This document shows, one piece after another, positions 11,227 through 24,736 of a stretch of 64,000 nucleotides of DNA. Made by a program: the position numbers and the translations under genes. The stretch lies in assembly GCF_000715075.1 (NCBI RefSeq), contig NC_134097.1, positions 123,626,997 through 123,690,996 on the forward strand. The letters are read 5' to 3'. Source of the DNA: Nicotiana tabacum. Lineage: Eukaryota; Streptophyta; Magnoliopsida; Solanales; Solanaceae. Numbering within the stretch: the first letter of the stretch is position 1; each line of letters opens with the position of its first letter. The notes below the pieces were generated by a model. It was not told the DNA's origin. It worked only from the letters and a program-made list of their open reading frames with translations, and did no database searches.

Positions 11227-14200
11227 GATTAGTATCAGAGCTTTAGGTCCATAAGTTCTACAAGTCATGAGCAAGTGTCTAGTAGAGTCTTGCAGATAGG
11301 TATGATGACATCCATACCTATCTTCGAGACGCTACAGGGCATTTAGGATATACTTCCCGCCTTTCTTTCCTTATCGTGTGACATTGATTCAGCTTGAAGA
11401 GTAATCCTTTGAATTCCTTCCACACATTCATATGCACACTTGAGCGCTCGGTATCAGCTGTGCATCGATGGCTTGTGATTCCCTGGATGAGGTACGATAT
11501 GTGATTCCCTTGAGGCCAGGTTTTAATTGTAGCTTGAGCATTAAGGTTTTGATTGTGTGTGCATGTGCTTTTGGATTTATATGTCCGGAAGTGTCCCTAT
11601 TAGTGGATTTTATGGCTGGATGGCTATGTGATGAGTATGACGTGGCTGCGAGTTGTGTTCATATGATTTGAATGTGACGAGAAGGATTTGCTTGAAGTGT
11701 AGAAAGAACTATTTGGTACTTGATTTCCATCTTGATTTGTTGTATAATCTCGAGTTACGGGTGTTGAATGATCCTTTTCATGTTGTTTAGTTGAGGAGTG
11801 GAGTAGATTTTTATGTCGTGATATGAGTTCAAACTCAGGAAGATTAAGTGGTTGCGTAATAGTTATGTCTGTGGAAGGGTATAGAAAGATGTCAGTTTGA
11901 GGCTAAGCAGGTAGGTTATCTCCTACGGGATGTCCTGAGGTTGTGTGATCCCTATGTTGTTTTGTTGAGAGTTCTCTTTTACCAGTGAATTATATATAGT
12001 GCAGTTTGAGTTGGATCACTTGGGAAAGTTGGCTTGACTGTTACGAGGATGAATACGAGATTTGCAAATGATTTTGGGTATTATATGGTTTGTGTTACAT
12101 GAGCATAGGAAAGATTTAGTTGAATCCTATTGCGGTGTTATGCTAGTATGGGGGTGGCTATTGTAAGTTATCAGATGCTTTATTCCTTGGCTTCGAGCCA
12201 AATGGGGGAGTCTGCTATCGATGAGTTGATTGCACGATTATGTGTTGTATTGGTTTCAGTTTGAGGTATACTGGTGAATCAGTTATGGCTTGCAGGGGTC
12301 GAGATCGGGGGTGACTTAAGTAAAGGAAATTTTGGATAAGGGTTGTATTATGCTTTATGGGTATATGAGAAACATTGGATGTTTGAGTTGTTATTTGTAA
12401 AGGATGTAGCGTGCATGGAGTAGGGATTCACTCGGTTGCTTAGAAGAGTAGATTACCTCCTTGAGTGTTATTGTGCTAATGGGGCATAGGTCGTTCGGTT
12501 CGTTTGATCACTTTTATTGAAATCTGAGTAGAGTGGAAGACTCTCAAGAATGGTTTTAATGGATGCAAGATCTAAATGTGGCAATTGAAAATTTTGCAAA
12601 TTTGTACATGGCTAGAATTGGAGGGTTATATTGGATGGTGTCGAGACTCGCAGTATTTCTATATCATTGTGGATTCTACATTTCAGTATCAGGAAGGTAG
12701 AATGAACAATTTTAAATTCACAGAAGGTCTCTTCAGAGTGGGTATCTCGGTTGTGGTACTTGTGTGGTGCTTAAGAGAGCATTCAGCCGCTTATGAGCCT
12801 TAAGGCAGTGTGGTTTTATGCTTGGGTCTCGTGTGGTGAGCCTTGGTTGAGGATTATGGTATTATGGCGAGGAGAAGTATCAATTTGAAGCCAATTTGGG
12901 AGGAACTCGGAGAGTTAGGACAATTTGGTAACAGGTTGGATCAGCATGGTAACAGATGCAATTAGCTCTTTTGGTCCTTATGATGTAGTGAGTTTTTACA
13001 GGTGTTTTGTGGCGATACTCTTAGGTTTCGACGACCTGTGTAGCTTGGTTGAGTTTGAGGGATACAGTCCTGACGGTTCGATTTTGTGCAAATGGGATTT
13101 GGAGAGTTCTTGATGGTTTCTACCACGGTTAGAGATGTATATTTCCTACTGGCGTGGGGAGCATGTGATGTGTAGAGATTTTCTCCTGGTTGGTATCAAA
13201 TGGAAAGTTCTTAGCTAATTAAGTATGCAGTTGTTTGTGACTCGGAGTGGTTTATGAAGTTCTCGTATGAATCATAGGATGACATGGTATATGCGGTGTG
13301 TGGTGTGGGATCGAGATTGCTATGTGCAAGGTCATGATTCAGTTTTGAAATGAAGGTCATGAGTCCTTAGGCATCATGGGCAGTTTCAGATGACTAGATT
13401 AATGACATTACTATTGGTATGGCTTGTTGAGAGTATACATTTCAGAAGGGGCGATGTGTTTTGATTTATGGATACTTCATTGGTATTGTGGTGCTCTCCT
13501 AGTTGATCGACTGCTGATGTTCAAATTTTGCTTTGTGGCACAAAAGAATTATAGAAGTATTCCTTGTGGGATGATCCCATATTGGAGAAGTGTTAGGCAT
13601 TCAGGCGATGGAATTAAGATCAAATATGGTGATTTGTGTGTTTTATGGATTTGGAGACTTGGAGTTCTCATGAGTAGATTGTTTCGTTGTTATGGACTAT
13701 GAAACGTAGCCAAGGTTAGTTAGAAGATAGTATGTGTTGTGATTCAGTTATTGTGAACTTTCGGAAGGGTTCTTTATCTATTGTGGGTGACCATAGTTAA
13801 TTTGGGTTTCATTGGTAGGCCCAATATGGATGCGTATTCTGCACCGAGACAAATTTGTTGACTCCGAACTGCTATTATTGAGGGATGTTCCATTTAGTTG
13901 TTGTTGAGCCTATTCGTTTTCTGAAATGATCTGTGAGTTACCTTTCTATGCTACGAGGAGTTGTGATTCATTGGTTATACGCACATATGGTGTGGTACTA
14001 TTTGAGCTTTATAGAGGAATTTGAGTGAGATGAGTATTTAGGGTATTGCATGATTGACTGCGCGTTGGCTATGTTCTTTCCGGATTGTAGTGTTGTGTTA
14101 TTTGCTCTCCGTGGTTATGGTAATACACTTTGGGTACTTGATGTCGAATTTCGTGTGGTTATTGATTTTGAGCAAGGCAACTAGAGGTATATAATATAGA

Positions 14201-15070
14201 CCAGCATTCGGATGGGTCATGCATTGCAGCGAAGTTATGTTGAGATATGATCCTTTGTGTTGGATTCATGTGTTTTGGTTCTACGGTGTGTGATAGGCTC
14301 TTAGCATGGCATTGTGATGGTACTTTTTAAGTTGGCGGGACGGTCCTCTCATTTCAGGCATTTTCAGGATTGAGTACGTTTGGAATGTTGCTTATGGGTG
14401 CGCGTATTGCACGGGTTGTGGCTTTAGATTTTTACTTAGGTGCCATGACACTAGAGTGGTCGTGTTGGATAAGATGAGGTCGTTGGACCTGGAATGAATA
14501 CTATTGGATTTGATTACAGCATGGTTGGAAGGATAATATCGAAAGTTGGCTTGGAAATTTGCTATAGTTCTTGTTGAAGGAGAGAGAGCTCCATGACTTG
14601 TTGATCTGGCAAATAGTTATGAGTTTATGCGTGTTTCTTTCATCGTTGGCAGTTTATGAAGGTGTTAGAACGAGGCTTTGTCTGATAAGAGGTTTATTAC
14701 CGGCATTGAGTTATTTTGAGCAGTTCTGTGATTAGAAATTACCGCTATGAGTGTTTGAGTTATGTGATATATCATGTGATTTCATCTTGGGTTATAACTA
14801 TGGTTTTATTTAGCTTGTTTAGACTTATATAGTGTGTAGATGCGAGATTCTGATGTTATAAAAAATTTCAAGTGTGGAAGTTGGATTCTAAGGCTTATGG
14901 ACTAGGTTGGATTAAGAAATTTCAGTTATGTTGTGTTATAAGACCTATATAGGATAGGATGATGTGGGATCACCCCCGGGTATATGCATGGAAAGTTACA
15001 CGGCGATTTGATGGCTTTTTTAACAACTCTGGGCACGTTCGAGGATGAACGTATGTTTAAATGGGGAGGA
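11227..15070 (+). mobile_element. E1 unit B internal domain (uninterrupted cassette)
   Basis: This is the full-length, undisturbed form of the gene-less E1 internal domain, about 3.84 kb. The primer-binding site at 11230-11241 is mutated (TAGTATCAGAGC). The body is collinear with unit A and carries the same short ORFs (12576-12803 and 13424-13702). Purine tract AAATGGGGAGGA at 15059-15070 closes it. It shows no homology to retrotransposon proteins that can be read by eye. It is the best reference copy of the cassette whose 5' part is in E5 (59680-60645) and 3' part in E2 (27960-28860). Confidence 0.88.
11230..11241 (+). promoter_or_regulatory. Primer-binding site of E1 unit B (one mismatch)
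   Basis: TAGTATCAGAGC differs by a G-to-A change from the initiator-Met site. Confidence 0.8.
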
Positions 15071-18000
15071 TGTAACGACCCGACCGGTCATTTTGAGCAT
15101 TTACACTTCGTTCGGTTGTTTGAAGGCATGAGTAGCTCCATATGAAGTATTATGACTTATGTGAATCATCAGTTTTGGTTTTCAGGATATTCGGAATTGA
15201 TTTAGAAGAATGATTCTCAGCTAGAAGCTTTAAATTTGAAAGGTGTGACCAAGTGTGAACTTTTAGTATTTGTGGATTTCTAATGATTCCATTGGCTCCA
15301 TTGGGTGATTTTGGACTCATGAGCGCATCCAGATTGTGATTTGGAGGTCCGTAGTAGAATTTGGCTTGAAATAGCAAATGTTGAAATTTTTGAAAGCTTG
15401 ACTGGGAGTGGACCTTTTGATATCGGGAGCAAGTCCGTAATATAAATGTGACTTGTATGTAAAATTTGAGGTCAATCGGACGTGATTTGATAGGTTTCGG
15501 CATCGGTTGTGGAAGTTTTGAAGTTTCAAGTTCAATGATTTCGAATTGAGGTGTGATTCGTCCTTTCGATATTGTCATGTGTGTTCTGAGGCCTCGAGTA
15601 AGTCCGTGTTATGATATGAGACTTGTTGGTATGTTTAAATAGGGTCCCGAGGGTCTCAGGTGAGTTTGGGATAGGTTTGAGTTGTGTTGCGCTCGTTTTG
15701 ATGTTTCGACGTCGTTTCTTCAAGCATAAATGGTACTACATTAAGCCAATGAGTTCCGATTCCTATTTTTATTGAAGCATTAGATCTGTATCGTAATTAT
15801 AGATCCAAAACAAAAAAATCGTTGAATTTGGTCATCGTATGAGAATTTTATGGACATTTTACTATGAATTGGGTTGCCAGATTTTTCATATTAATTACAA
15901 AATTGTCACTAAGTTCATATTTAAAAATCTGTAGTATTTCCAAATATTGAAACCAACATATCTCCTTCAATATAAGGTCAAATGGAGTGATTCAAGAGCC
16001 TACCTTGACTAAAAGTTTACAAGGAATCTATTGGAGGCATCGAAAGCAAGTTTTAGGAAGGTTTGGCATGAGAAGCGAGGCAGAATAACTGGCAGAAAAA
16101 AATATAAAATAAGAATTTGTTCATTTGGTCATATTTTGAGATGGAGAGCACGCATTTAGGTGATTTTCAGCATATGGTTTGGGGTAAGTGTTCTCTACTT
16201 GGTTTTGGTTATATTTCATGAATCTATCTTCATTTTTGGCCTTTGATTAATGATTTCAAAGTGAAATTTAGGGAATTTTTGCCTAAAGTTTCATAAAGTA
16301 AATTTTTAAGTTTTGAACATCAATATTCGGAGCCAGAATTGGATGAAATTAGTATGGTTGGACTCATAATTGAATGAGTTATCGAATTTTATGAGTTTTG
16401 TCGGGTTTCGAGATGCGGGCCTGGGTTGATCTTTTTGGCCAATTTTGGGCTTTTGATTAAAGATTCAACATTTTTCGATTGGGATTGGTTCCTTTAGCAT
16501 TGTTTGATGTATTTGATTATTTTTTGGTTAGTTTCAAGCCGTTTGAAGGTCAGAACGCGCGAGATGGCATTTTTGGAGCATCGCTTGGCTTGCTCGGTGT
16601 TGGAATCAGCTTGTTTAAGATAAATAACTCTTCTAAACTTAGCTCTGAGGGTATGAAACCCCAAATTATGTGTTGTGTGATTGGTAATTAGGTGACACAC
16701 ATGCTAGGTGATGGGCATGTGGGCATGCACCCTGTGAATTGTGACTCCGTTGTTTCCCTGACACTATTTAGTGGCCCTAGTTGTTTGGTATTTGTATTTT
16801 CACCATGTGATTAATTAATTGAGCTGCCAATCATGCTAGACATTATGTTTAGGCTTTATGCTAATATTGTTAGGACCCATAGTGGTCGTTTCTTGCTGTC
16901 ACCTTACTGATTTGATTGATATTTCATACTCAGTCATATTCATACATTCATATCATATCTCAGTCTCAGTTGTTATTTATTAATACATGATATCATTGTT
17001 GTCGGGCTAGTTTTATGACATTGAGAGCCCGAGAGACTGGAGAGATTGATGACCGAGTGAGGCCGAGGGCTTGATTGTGAGGATATTGATGGGATCAAGC
17101 TGCACACCGCAACATGTTTTATTGATTTATGCTTGAGTGAGGCCGAGGGCCTGATTGTGACGATATTTATAGTATTGAGCTACACGTCGCAGCATGTGTT
17201 ATTGATTTATGCCATGATTGGCTTGTTATAGCGCTTGGGCTGAAAGAGCCCCTCCGAAGTCTGCACACCCCCAGTGAGCGTAGGTACTCATTGAGTGCGA
17301 GTGCCGAGTAACGAGTGATTGGGAGGACTAAGTGACTTGTGAGGAATGAGTTTATTGATACTCTGAGAGTATGCATATGGTTTTATTACTGAGTCACATC
17401 GCATTTGACATGCACATGACATAAAGGCATAGAGATGCATTTTCCTCATGTTGTACGGAATCACATCACTCATAACTTTTTACACATATTGATATGTGTG
17501 CATAGAGAGGTAATTCCACATGCTATCTGGAAATAAAATAAAACATCATATTTACTGTTGAAAGGATTTTTGGGAAAAGTTACAGTTTTCAAACTTACTC
17601 ATATTCTTGATGATTTCGGTAAAGGATTTAGGCTTTCATTGGTATACTTAAAAAGTAGAACTATTTTCGAAAATCTATGAAAAGGCTGAGCATTTTATCT
17701 CTAAGCTATTTCTTTATTTATTTTCTTTACACTGTTATGAACTGCTATTTGGTTATTGGTGTTGGACCCGACCTATGTTCCAGCTCGTCACTACTTTTAA
17801 CCTGAGGTTAGGGTTGTTACTTTTTGAGTACATGGGGTCGGTTGTACTCATACTACATTTCCTGCACATTGCGTGCAGATCTCGAATGCTGACGTTGCTG
17901 TGTTCGATGAGAGTTGAATTGGAAGATATGCATGTGTCCCTGTTGTAGCTGCCTCTTGTTCATGGTAGCCTTAGATTTTAAAACTCTGTTTATGTACTTT

Positions 18001-18216
18001 TCAAATAGAAGATGTATTTAATTCATATCGGCTTTGTAAATTCTATACTTAGAAGCTCATGATTTCTACTACCAGTCCTTGAAAATCTATATGATTTAGA
18101 TATTTCTCTTAATTAAACTGTCTTATGGAATATTGTTTGAATTGGATAATATAGTTGGCTTACCTAGCGGGTTGGGTTAGGTGCCATCACGACTAGTGGA
18201 TTTCTGGATCGTGACA
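15071..18216 (+). mobile_element. E1 third LTR (complete)
   Basis: A 3146-bp LTR runs from TGTAACGACCCGACCGG to GGATCGTGACA and is collinear with 8039-11226. It keeps the TATA (16103), a good donor-like GGGGTAAGTG (16181) and both conserved blocks. Confidence 0.93.
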
Positions 18217-20806
18217 GATTGGTATAAGAGTTTAGGTTCATAGGTTCTACAAGTCATAAGCAAGTGTCTGGTAGAGTCTTGCGGATCGGTATGATGACGT
18301 GCATACCTATCTTCGAGACGCTACAGGGCATTTAGGATGTACTTCCTGACTTTCTTTCCTTATCGTGCGTCATTGATTCAGCTTGAAGAATAATCCTTTG
18401 AATTCCTTCCATGCATTTGTATGCACACTTGAGCGCTCGGTATCAGTTGTGCATCGACGACTTGTGATTCCTTGGATGAGGTGCAATATGTGATTCCCTT
18501 GAGTCCGGGTTTTGATTGCAGCTTGAGCACTAAGGTGTTGATTGTGTGAGCATGTGATTTTGGATTTATATATCCGAAAGTGTCCCAATTAGTGGAATTT
18601 ATGGCTGGATGGCTATGTGATGAGTATGACGTGACTGTGAGTTGTGTTCATATAATTTGAATGTGACGAGAAGGGTTTGCTTGAAGTGTAGAAAGAACTA
18701 TTTGGTACTTGATTTCCATCTTGATTTGTTATATAATCTCGAGTTATGGGTGTTGAAAGATCCTTTTCATATTGTTTAGTTGAGGATTGGAGTAGATTTT
18801 CATGTCGTAATATGAGTTCAAACTCAAGAAGATTAAGTGGTTGCATAATAGTTATGACTGTGGAAGGGTATAGAAAGATGTCAGTTTAAGGCTAAGCATG
18901 TGGGTTATCTCTTGCGGGATATCTTGAGGTTGTGTGATCCCTATGTTGTTTTGTTGAAAGTTCTCTTTTACCACTGAATTATATGTGCAATTTGAGTTTG
19001 GATCGCTTGTGAAAGTTGGCTTGACTGTTAGAGGATGAATACGAGATTTGCAAATAATTTGAGGTATTATATGGTTTGTGTTACATGAGCTTAGGAAGGA
19101 TTTAGTTGAATCCTATTGCGTTGTTATGCCAGTATGGGGGTGGCTAGTAAGTTATGAGATGCTTTATTCCTTGTCTTTGAGCCAAATAGGGGAGTCTGCC
19201 ATCGACGGGTTGATTGCACGGTTATGTGCTGTATTGGTTTTAGTTTGAGGTATAATGGTGAATTAGTTATGGCTTGCAGAGGTCGAGATCGGGGGTGACT
19301 TGAGTAAAGGAAATTTTGGATAAGGGTTGTATTATGCTTTATGGGTATATGAGAAACATTGGATGTTTGAGTTGTTATTTGTAAAGGATGTAGCGTGCAT
19401 GGAGTAGGGATTCACTCGGTTGCTTAGAAGAGTAGATTACCTCCTTGAGTGTTATTGTGCTAATGGGGTATAGGTCGTTCGGTTCGTTTGATCACTTTTA
19501 TTGAAATCTGAGTAGAGTGGAAGACTCTCAAGAATGGTTCTAATGGATGCAAGATCTAAATGTGGCAATTGAGAATTTTGCGGATTTGTACATGGCTAGA
19601 ATCGGAGGGTTATATTGGATGGTGTCGAGACTCGCAATATTTCCATATCATTGTAGATTCTACATTTCAGTATCATGAAGGTAAAATGAACAACTTTAAA
19701 CTCACAGAAGGTCTCTTTAGAGTGGGTATCTCGGTTGTGGTACTTGTGTGGTGCTTAAGAGAGCATTCAGCCGCTTATGAGCCTTGAGGCGGTGTGGTTT
19801 TATGCTTGGGTCTCGTGTGGTGAGTCTTGGTTGAGGATTATGGTATTATGGCGAGGAGAAGTATCAATTTGAAGCCAATTTAGGAGGAACTCGGAGAGTT
19901 AGGATAGTTTGGTAACAGGTTGGATCAGCATGGTAACGGATGCGATTGGCTCTTTTGGTCCTTATGATGTAGTGAGTTTCTACAGGTGTTTTGTGGTGAT
20001 ACTCTTAGGTTTCGACGACCTGCATAGCTTGGTTGAGTTAGAGGGATTCAGTCTTAACGGTTCGATTTTGTGCAAATAGTATTCGGAAAGTACTTGATGG
20101 TTTCTACCACGGTTAGAGATGTATATTTCCTACTGGCATGAGGAGCATGTGATGTATAGTGATTTTCTCCTGGATGGGATCAAATGGAAAGTTCTTGGCT
20201 AATTAAATATGCAGTTGCTTGTGACTCAGAGTGAATTATGAAGTTCTCGTATTAATCATAGGATAGCATGGTATATGCAATGTGTGGTGTGGGATCGAGA
20301 TTGCCATGTGCAAGGTCATGATTCAGTTTTGAAAGGAAGGTCATGAGTCCTTAGGCAGCATGTGCGGTTTCAGATAACTAGATAAATGACATTACTATTG
20401 TTATGGCTTGATAAGAGTATATATTTCAGAAGGGGCGATGTGTTTGGATTTATGGATACTTCATTGGTATTGTGGTGCTCTCCTAGTTGATCGACTGCTG
20501 ATGTTCAAATTTTGCTTTGTCGCACAAATAAATTATAGAAGTATCCCTTGTGGGACGATCACGTATTGGAGAAGTGTTAGTCATTCATGCGATGGAGTTG
20601 AGATCAAATATGGTGATTCGTGTGTTCTATGGATTTGGAGATTTGGAGTTCTCATAAGTAGATTTTTTCGTGGTTAAGGACAGGGAAACGTAGCCAAGGT
20701 TAGTCAGAATATAGTATGTGTTGTGATTCAGGTATTGTGAACTTTCGGAGGGTTCTTTATCTATTGTGGGTGACCAGAGTTTATTTAGGTTTCATTGATA
20801 GGCCCA
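18217..20806 (+). mobile_element. E1 unit C internal domain, truncated
   Basis: Collinear with units A and B up to 'attgataggcccaa' (unit A 6783, unit B about 13815), where it jumps straight into the middle of an LTR. About 1.25 kb of internal 3' end and 0.7 kb of LTR 5' end are missing. The short ORFs at 19560-19787 and 20408-20677 are the third copies of the recurrent small ORFs. Confidence 0.88.
18220..18231 (+). promoter_or_regulatory. Primer-binding site of E1 unit C (degenerate)
   Basis: TGGTATAAGAGT aligns with TGGTATCAGAGC with two changes. Confidence 0.75.
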
Positions 20807-23309
20807 AATGAGCTCCGATTTATATTGAATTATTAGATCCGTATCGTAATTACGGAGCCATAGCAAAAAAAATCGTCGAATTTGGACATCGTATGAGGAT
20901 TTTATAGTAATTTAACTAAGAATTGGGTTGCTAGATTTTTCAGATTAATTTTGAAATTACCACTGAGTTCGTATTTAAAAATCTTCACTATTTTCAAATG
21001 TTGAAACCAACATATCTCCTTCAATATAAGGTCAAATGGATCAAGAGCCTAACTTGACTAAAACTTCACAAGAAATCCATTGGAGGCATCAAAAGCGAGT
21101 TTCAGGATCATTTGGCATGAGAAGCGAGGCAGGATAGCTGACAGACAAATATATAAAATAAGGGTTTGTTCATTTGGTCATATTTTGAGTTGGGGAGCTC
21201 GGATTTGTACAATTTTGGAGGCAATTTTCACCATACGGATGGGGGTAAGTGTTCTCTACTCGGTTTTGGATATATTTCATAAATCCATCTTCATTTTTGG
21301 CATTTGATTGATGATTTCAAAGTAAAATTTGGGGTTTTTTTGCCTAAAGTTTCATAAAGTGAATTTTTAAGTTTTGAACATCGATTCGGAGTTGGAATTG
21401 GATGAAATTAGTATGGTTGAACTCATAATTGAATGGGTTATCGGATTTTGTGAGTTTTGTCGGGTTCCGAGATGCGGGCTCGGGTTGGGTTTTTTTTGGC
21501 CGATTTTGGGCTTTTGATTAAAGATTTGACATTTTTCAACTAGGATTGGTTCCTTTAGCATTGTTTGATGTATTTTAGTTGTTTTCTGGTTAGTTTCGAG
21601 TCGTTCGGAGGTCAGAACGCGCGAGATGGCATTTTTGGAGCAACGCTTGGCTTGCTCGGTGTTGGAATCGGCTTGTTCAAGATAAATAACTCTTCTAATC
21701 TTAGTGTTGAGTGTTTGAAACCCCAAATTATGTGTTATGTGATTGGTATTGAGGTGACCCACATGCTAGGTGACAGGCATGTGGGCGTGCACCCTGTGAA
21801 TTGTGACTCCGTTGTTTCCCTGACACTATTTAGTGGCCCGAGTTGTTTGGTATCTGTGTTTTTACGATGTGATTAATTAATTGAGCCATCAATCATGCTA
21901 GATATCATGTTTAGGCTTTATGCTGATATTGTTAGGTCCCATAGTGGTCGTTTCTTGCTGTCACCTTACTGATTTTATTGATATATCGTACTCAGTCATA
22001 TTCATGCATTCATATCATATCTCAGTCTCAGTTGTTATTTATTGATACATCATATCATTGTTGTCGGGCTAGTTTCATGACATTGAGAGACCGAAAGACT
22101 GGAGAGATTGATGACTGAGTGAGGTCGAGGGTCGTATTATAAGGGTATTGATGGGATCGGGCTGCACGCTCGCATCATGTTTTATTGATTTATGCCCGAG
22201 TGAGGCCGAAGGCTTGATTGTGAGGATATTTATGGGATCGGGCTGCACGCCGCAACATGTGTTATTGATTTTTGCCATGATTAGCTTGTTATAGTGCTTG
22301 GGATGAAGGAGCCCCTCCGGAGTCTGCACACTCCCAGTGAGCACAGGTACCTACTGAGTGCAAGTGTCGAGTGACGAGTGATTGTGAGGACTGAGTGACT
22401 GTGAGGGCTGAGTGACTGTAAGGATTGAGTGACTGTAGGGAATGAGTGAATTGATATTCTGAGAGTATACATATGGTTTTATTACTGAATCACATCACAT
22501 TTGACATGCACATGATATACAGGCATAGAGATGCATTTTCTTCATGTTGTACGGTATCACGTCATTCATGACTTTTTACACACATTGATATGTGGTCATA
22601 GAGAGGTAATTAGCATATCTAGAAAGAAAATGAAACATCATATTTACCGTTGAAAGGATTTTTGAGAAAAGTTACAGTTTTCAAACTTACTCATATTCTT
22701 GACGATTTCGGTAAAGGATTTGGGCTTTCATTAGTATACTTGAAAAGCGGAACTATTTTCGGAAAGCTATGAAAAGGCTGAGCACTTTATCTCTGAGATA
22801 TTTCTTTATTTATTTTCTTTATAATGTTATGAACTGCTATTTTGTTATTGGTGTTGGACCCGACCTATGTTCCAGCTCATCACTACTTTCAACCTGAAGT
22901 TAGGTTTGTTACTTTTTGAGTACAAAGGGTCAGTTGTACTCATACTACACTTCCTATACATTGCGTGTAGATCTCAAATGTCGACGTTGCTGTGTTCGAT
23001 GAGAGTTGGATTGGAAGATGTGCTTGCATACCTGTTGTAGCTCCCTCTTGTTCATGGTAGCCTTGGATTTTAAAACTTTGTTTATGTACTTTTCAAATAG
23101 AAGATGTATTTAATTCATATCGGCTTTGTAAATTCTATTCTTAGAAGATCATGATTTGTACTACCAATCCTTGGAAAATGTAAAAGATTTAGATAATTCT
23201 CTTATTTAAACTGTCTTATGGAATATTGTTGGAATTAGATAGTATAGTTGGCTTACCTAGCGGGTTGGGTTAGGTGCCATCACGACTAGTGGATTTCTGG
23301 GTCGTGACA
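20807..23309 (+). mobile_element. E1 fourth LTR (5'-truncated), right end of array
   Basis: The sequence starts within the LTR (equivalent to about 8750) and runs to GGTCGTGACA at 23309. After that comes 'gggtaataggaaactc', which is E2 LTR sequence (compare 29703), so 23309 is the right border of the E1 array. The deletion junction has CAA(A) microhomology. It contains TATA (21152), donor-like GGGGTAAGTG (21242), both conserved blocks and a private short repeat at 22377-22446. Confidence 0.9.
22377..22446 (+). repeat. 19-20-bp tandem repeat private to the fourth E1 LTR
   Basis: Units of 'gtgactgtgagggctgagt' type occur about four times. The other E1 LTRs carry only one or two such units (10327-10362 and 17316-17350). 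Confidence 0.8.
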
Positions 23310-23453
23310 GGGTAATAGGAAACTCTTTCACTATGTGATTGCATGCATCCTTACGCGATTGCATTGTACGTTTTGGGGCGACAATCATTTTCTTCTTCGC
23401 GATCACATTACTTCTTTCGCGATCGCGATGTACAAATAACTAGGCAGGCAGAA

Positions 23454-23459
23454 TATATT
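23454..23459 (+). promoter_or_regulatory. TATA-like box of the E2 LTR
   Basis: TATATT in 'ggcaggcagaatatattccc'; the 3' LTR copy is at 29836-29841. It sits in the same GGCAGAA context as E1, E3 and E5. Confidence 0.5.
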
Positions 23460-24736
23460 CCCAAATCGAGGGTTAGACCATTTTTTATCATATTTTGACT
23501 TTTGGAGCTCGATTTTGAGCGATTCTTTGTGAGTTTTTCAAGCAAATTGATTAGGTAAGTGTTCTTCATCTAGAATTTATTATATTCCATGATTTGTCTT
23601 TATTTTTACTATTTAATTTGTGTTTTGAGTTGAGGAAAATGATGGTGTTTGAAGAAAGTTTTCAAAATGAAAAAAAACATGATTTGAAGGGTGAAATGGT
23701 GTCAGAATTTGATAGATTTTATATGGTTGAACTCGTATCGGAATGGGTATTCGGTTTTTGTAAAATTTGTCGGGCTTCGAGGTGCGGGACCGGGGGTCGA
23801 CTTTTGGATTGATTTTTGGATTTTTTTAAAGATTGAGACTTTATGATCCGGAAAAGTTTTTTATGAGTTTTCTTTGTGCTTTGAAGTTATTTTGGTTAGA
23901 TTTGAGCCATCTGGAGGTCTTTCCACCAGAGAAGTTCATTTTAGAGTATTAGTTTTTTTTTTAGGTAAGTATCTTGCCTAACCTTGTGTGGGATATTTTC
24001 CCTTAGGATTTGAGTCTGCTATGTTGATTGTAGTTCGTGTACGCGAGGTGACGAGTGCGTGATCAGACTTATATGTGGAAATTTTGAACTTTAGGGTTCG
24101 TAGGTCCTTATATTCACCAAGTAGGAAGTTGTCCTTGATATGATTGAGTTTCCTAATTGCTAGTTTCACCTCTACGTGCTTAATTGGAATTAATTTCTTT
24201 ATGATTCACTCTTATTGCCTATTTGACTCTTATTTGGCTTAACTGAACATTTGTACCTTTCCTATTGACATCCTATATTTGCATAACTGCCTATCTTTAT
24301 CTAAAACTATTATTGTCTCATCTTATAATTGTTTAGTCTTAATAGAGGTTGCGATTATCTTTCTGCCACTTATATTTAATTGAATTATTGGATAACCTTC
24401 GTAATTGCTCAAGCTTAAAAGAAGTTAGTTATCCTATATTACAATTAACATATCATTATTTGGAATTATGTGACTCGTGTTAGCTTCCTTAATGTTGAAT
24501 CGCATATTGTGGAGTCGTTGCTACATTTTAATTTTCCCTTGTTAAGTTGTTCTCTTTACGCCTAACATTCCTTACTGTGGTTATTCCTTGTGAATGAGTT
24601 ATATCGTTTCTTTGTGATTTAAATTTCTTGAGTCGATTTATTTGCGGTACTTTGTATTATTGTCATTGTTGCTAATGTACTTTTTGTGGTGATGCACGAA
24701 GTTTCTGCCATGCTGTAACTGTTATCTTTGTTGGCT

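Noticed and set aside
21367..21876. 131- and 103-codon ORFs on both strands
   Set aside because: Both overlap the transcribed LTR leader of E1; copies at 9515-9826 and 16479-16691 have shifted ends and no domain.
23340..23440. GCGATCGC/GCGATTGC repeats as a CRISPR array
   Set aside because: Eukaryotic LTR sequence, repeats too short and irregular, no unique spacers of constant length.
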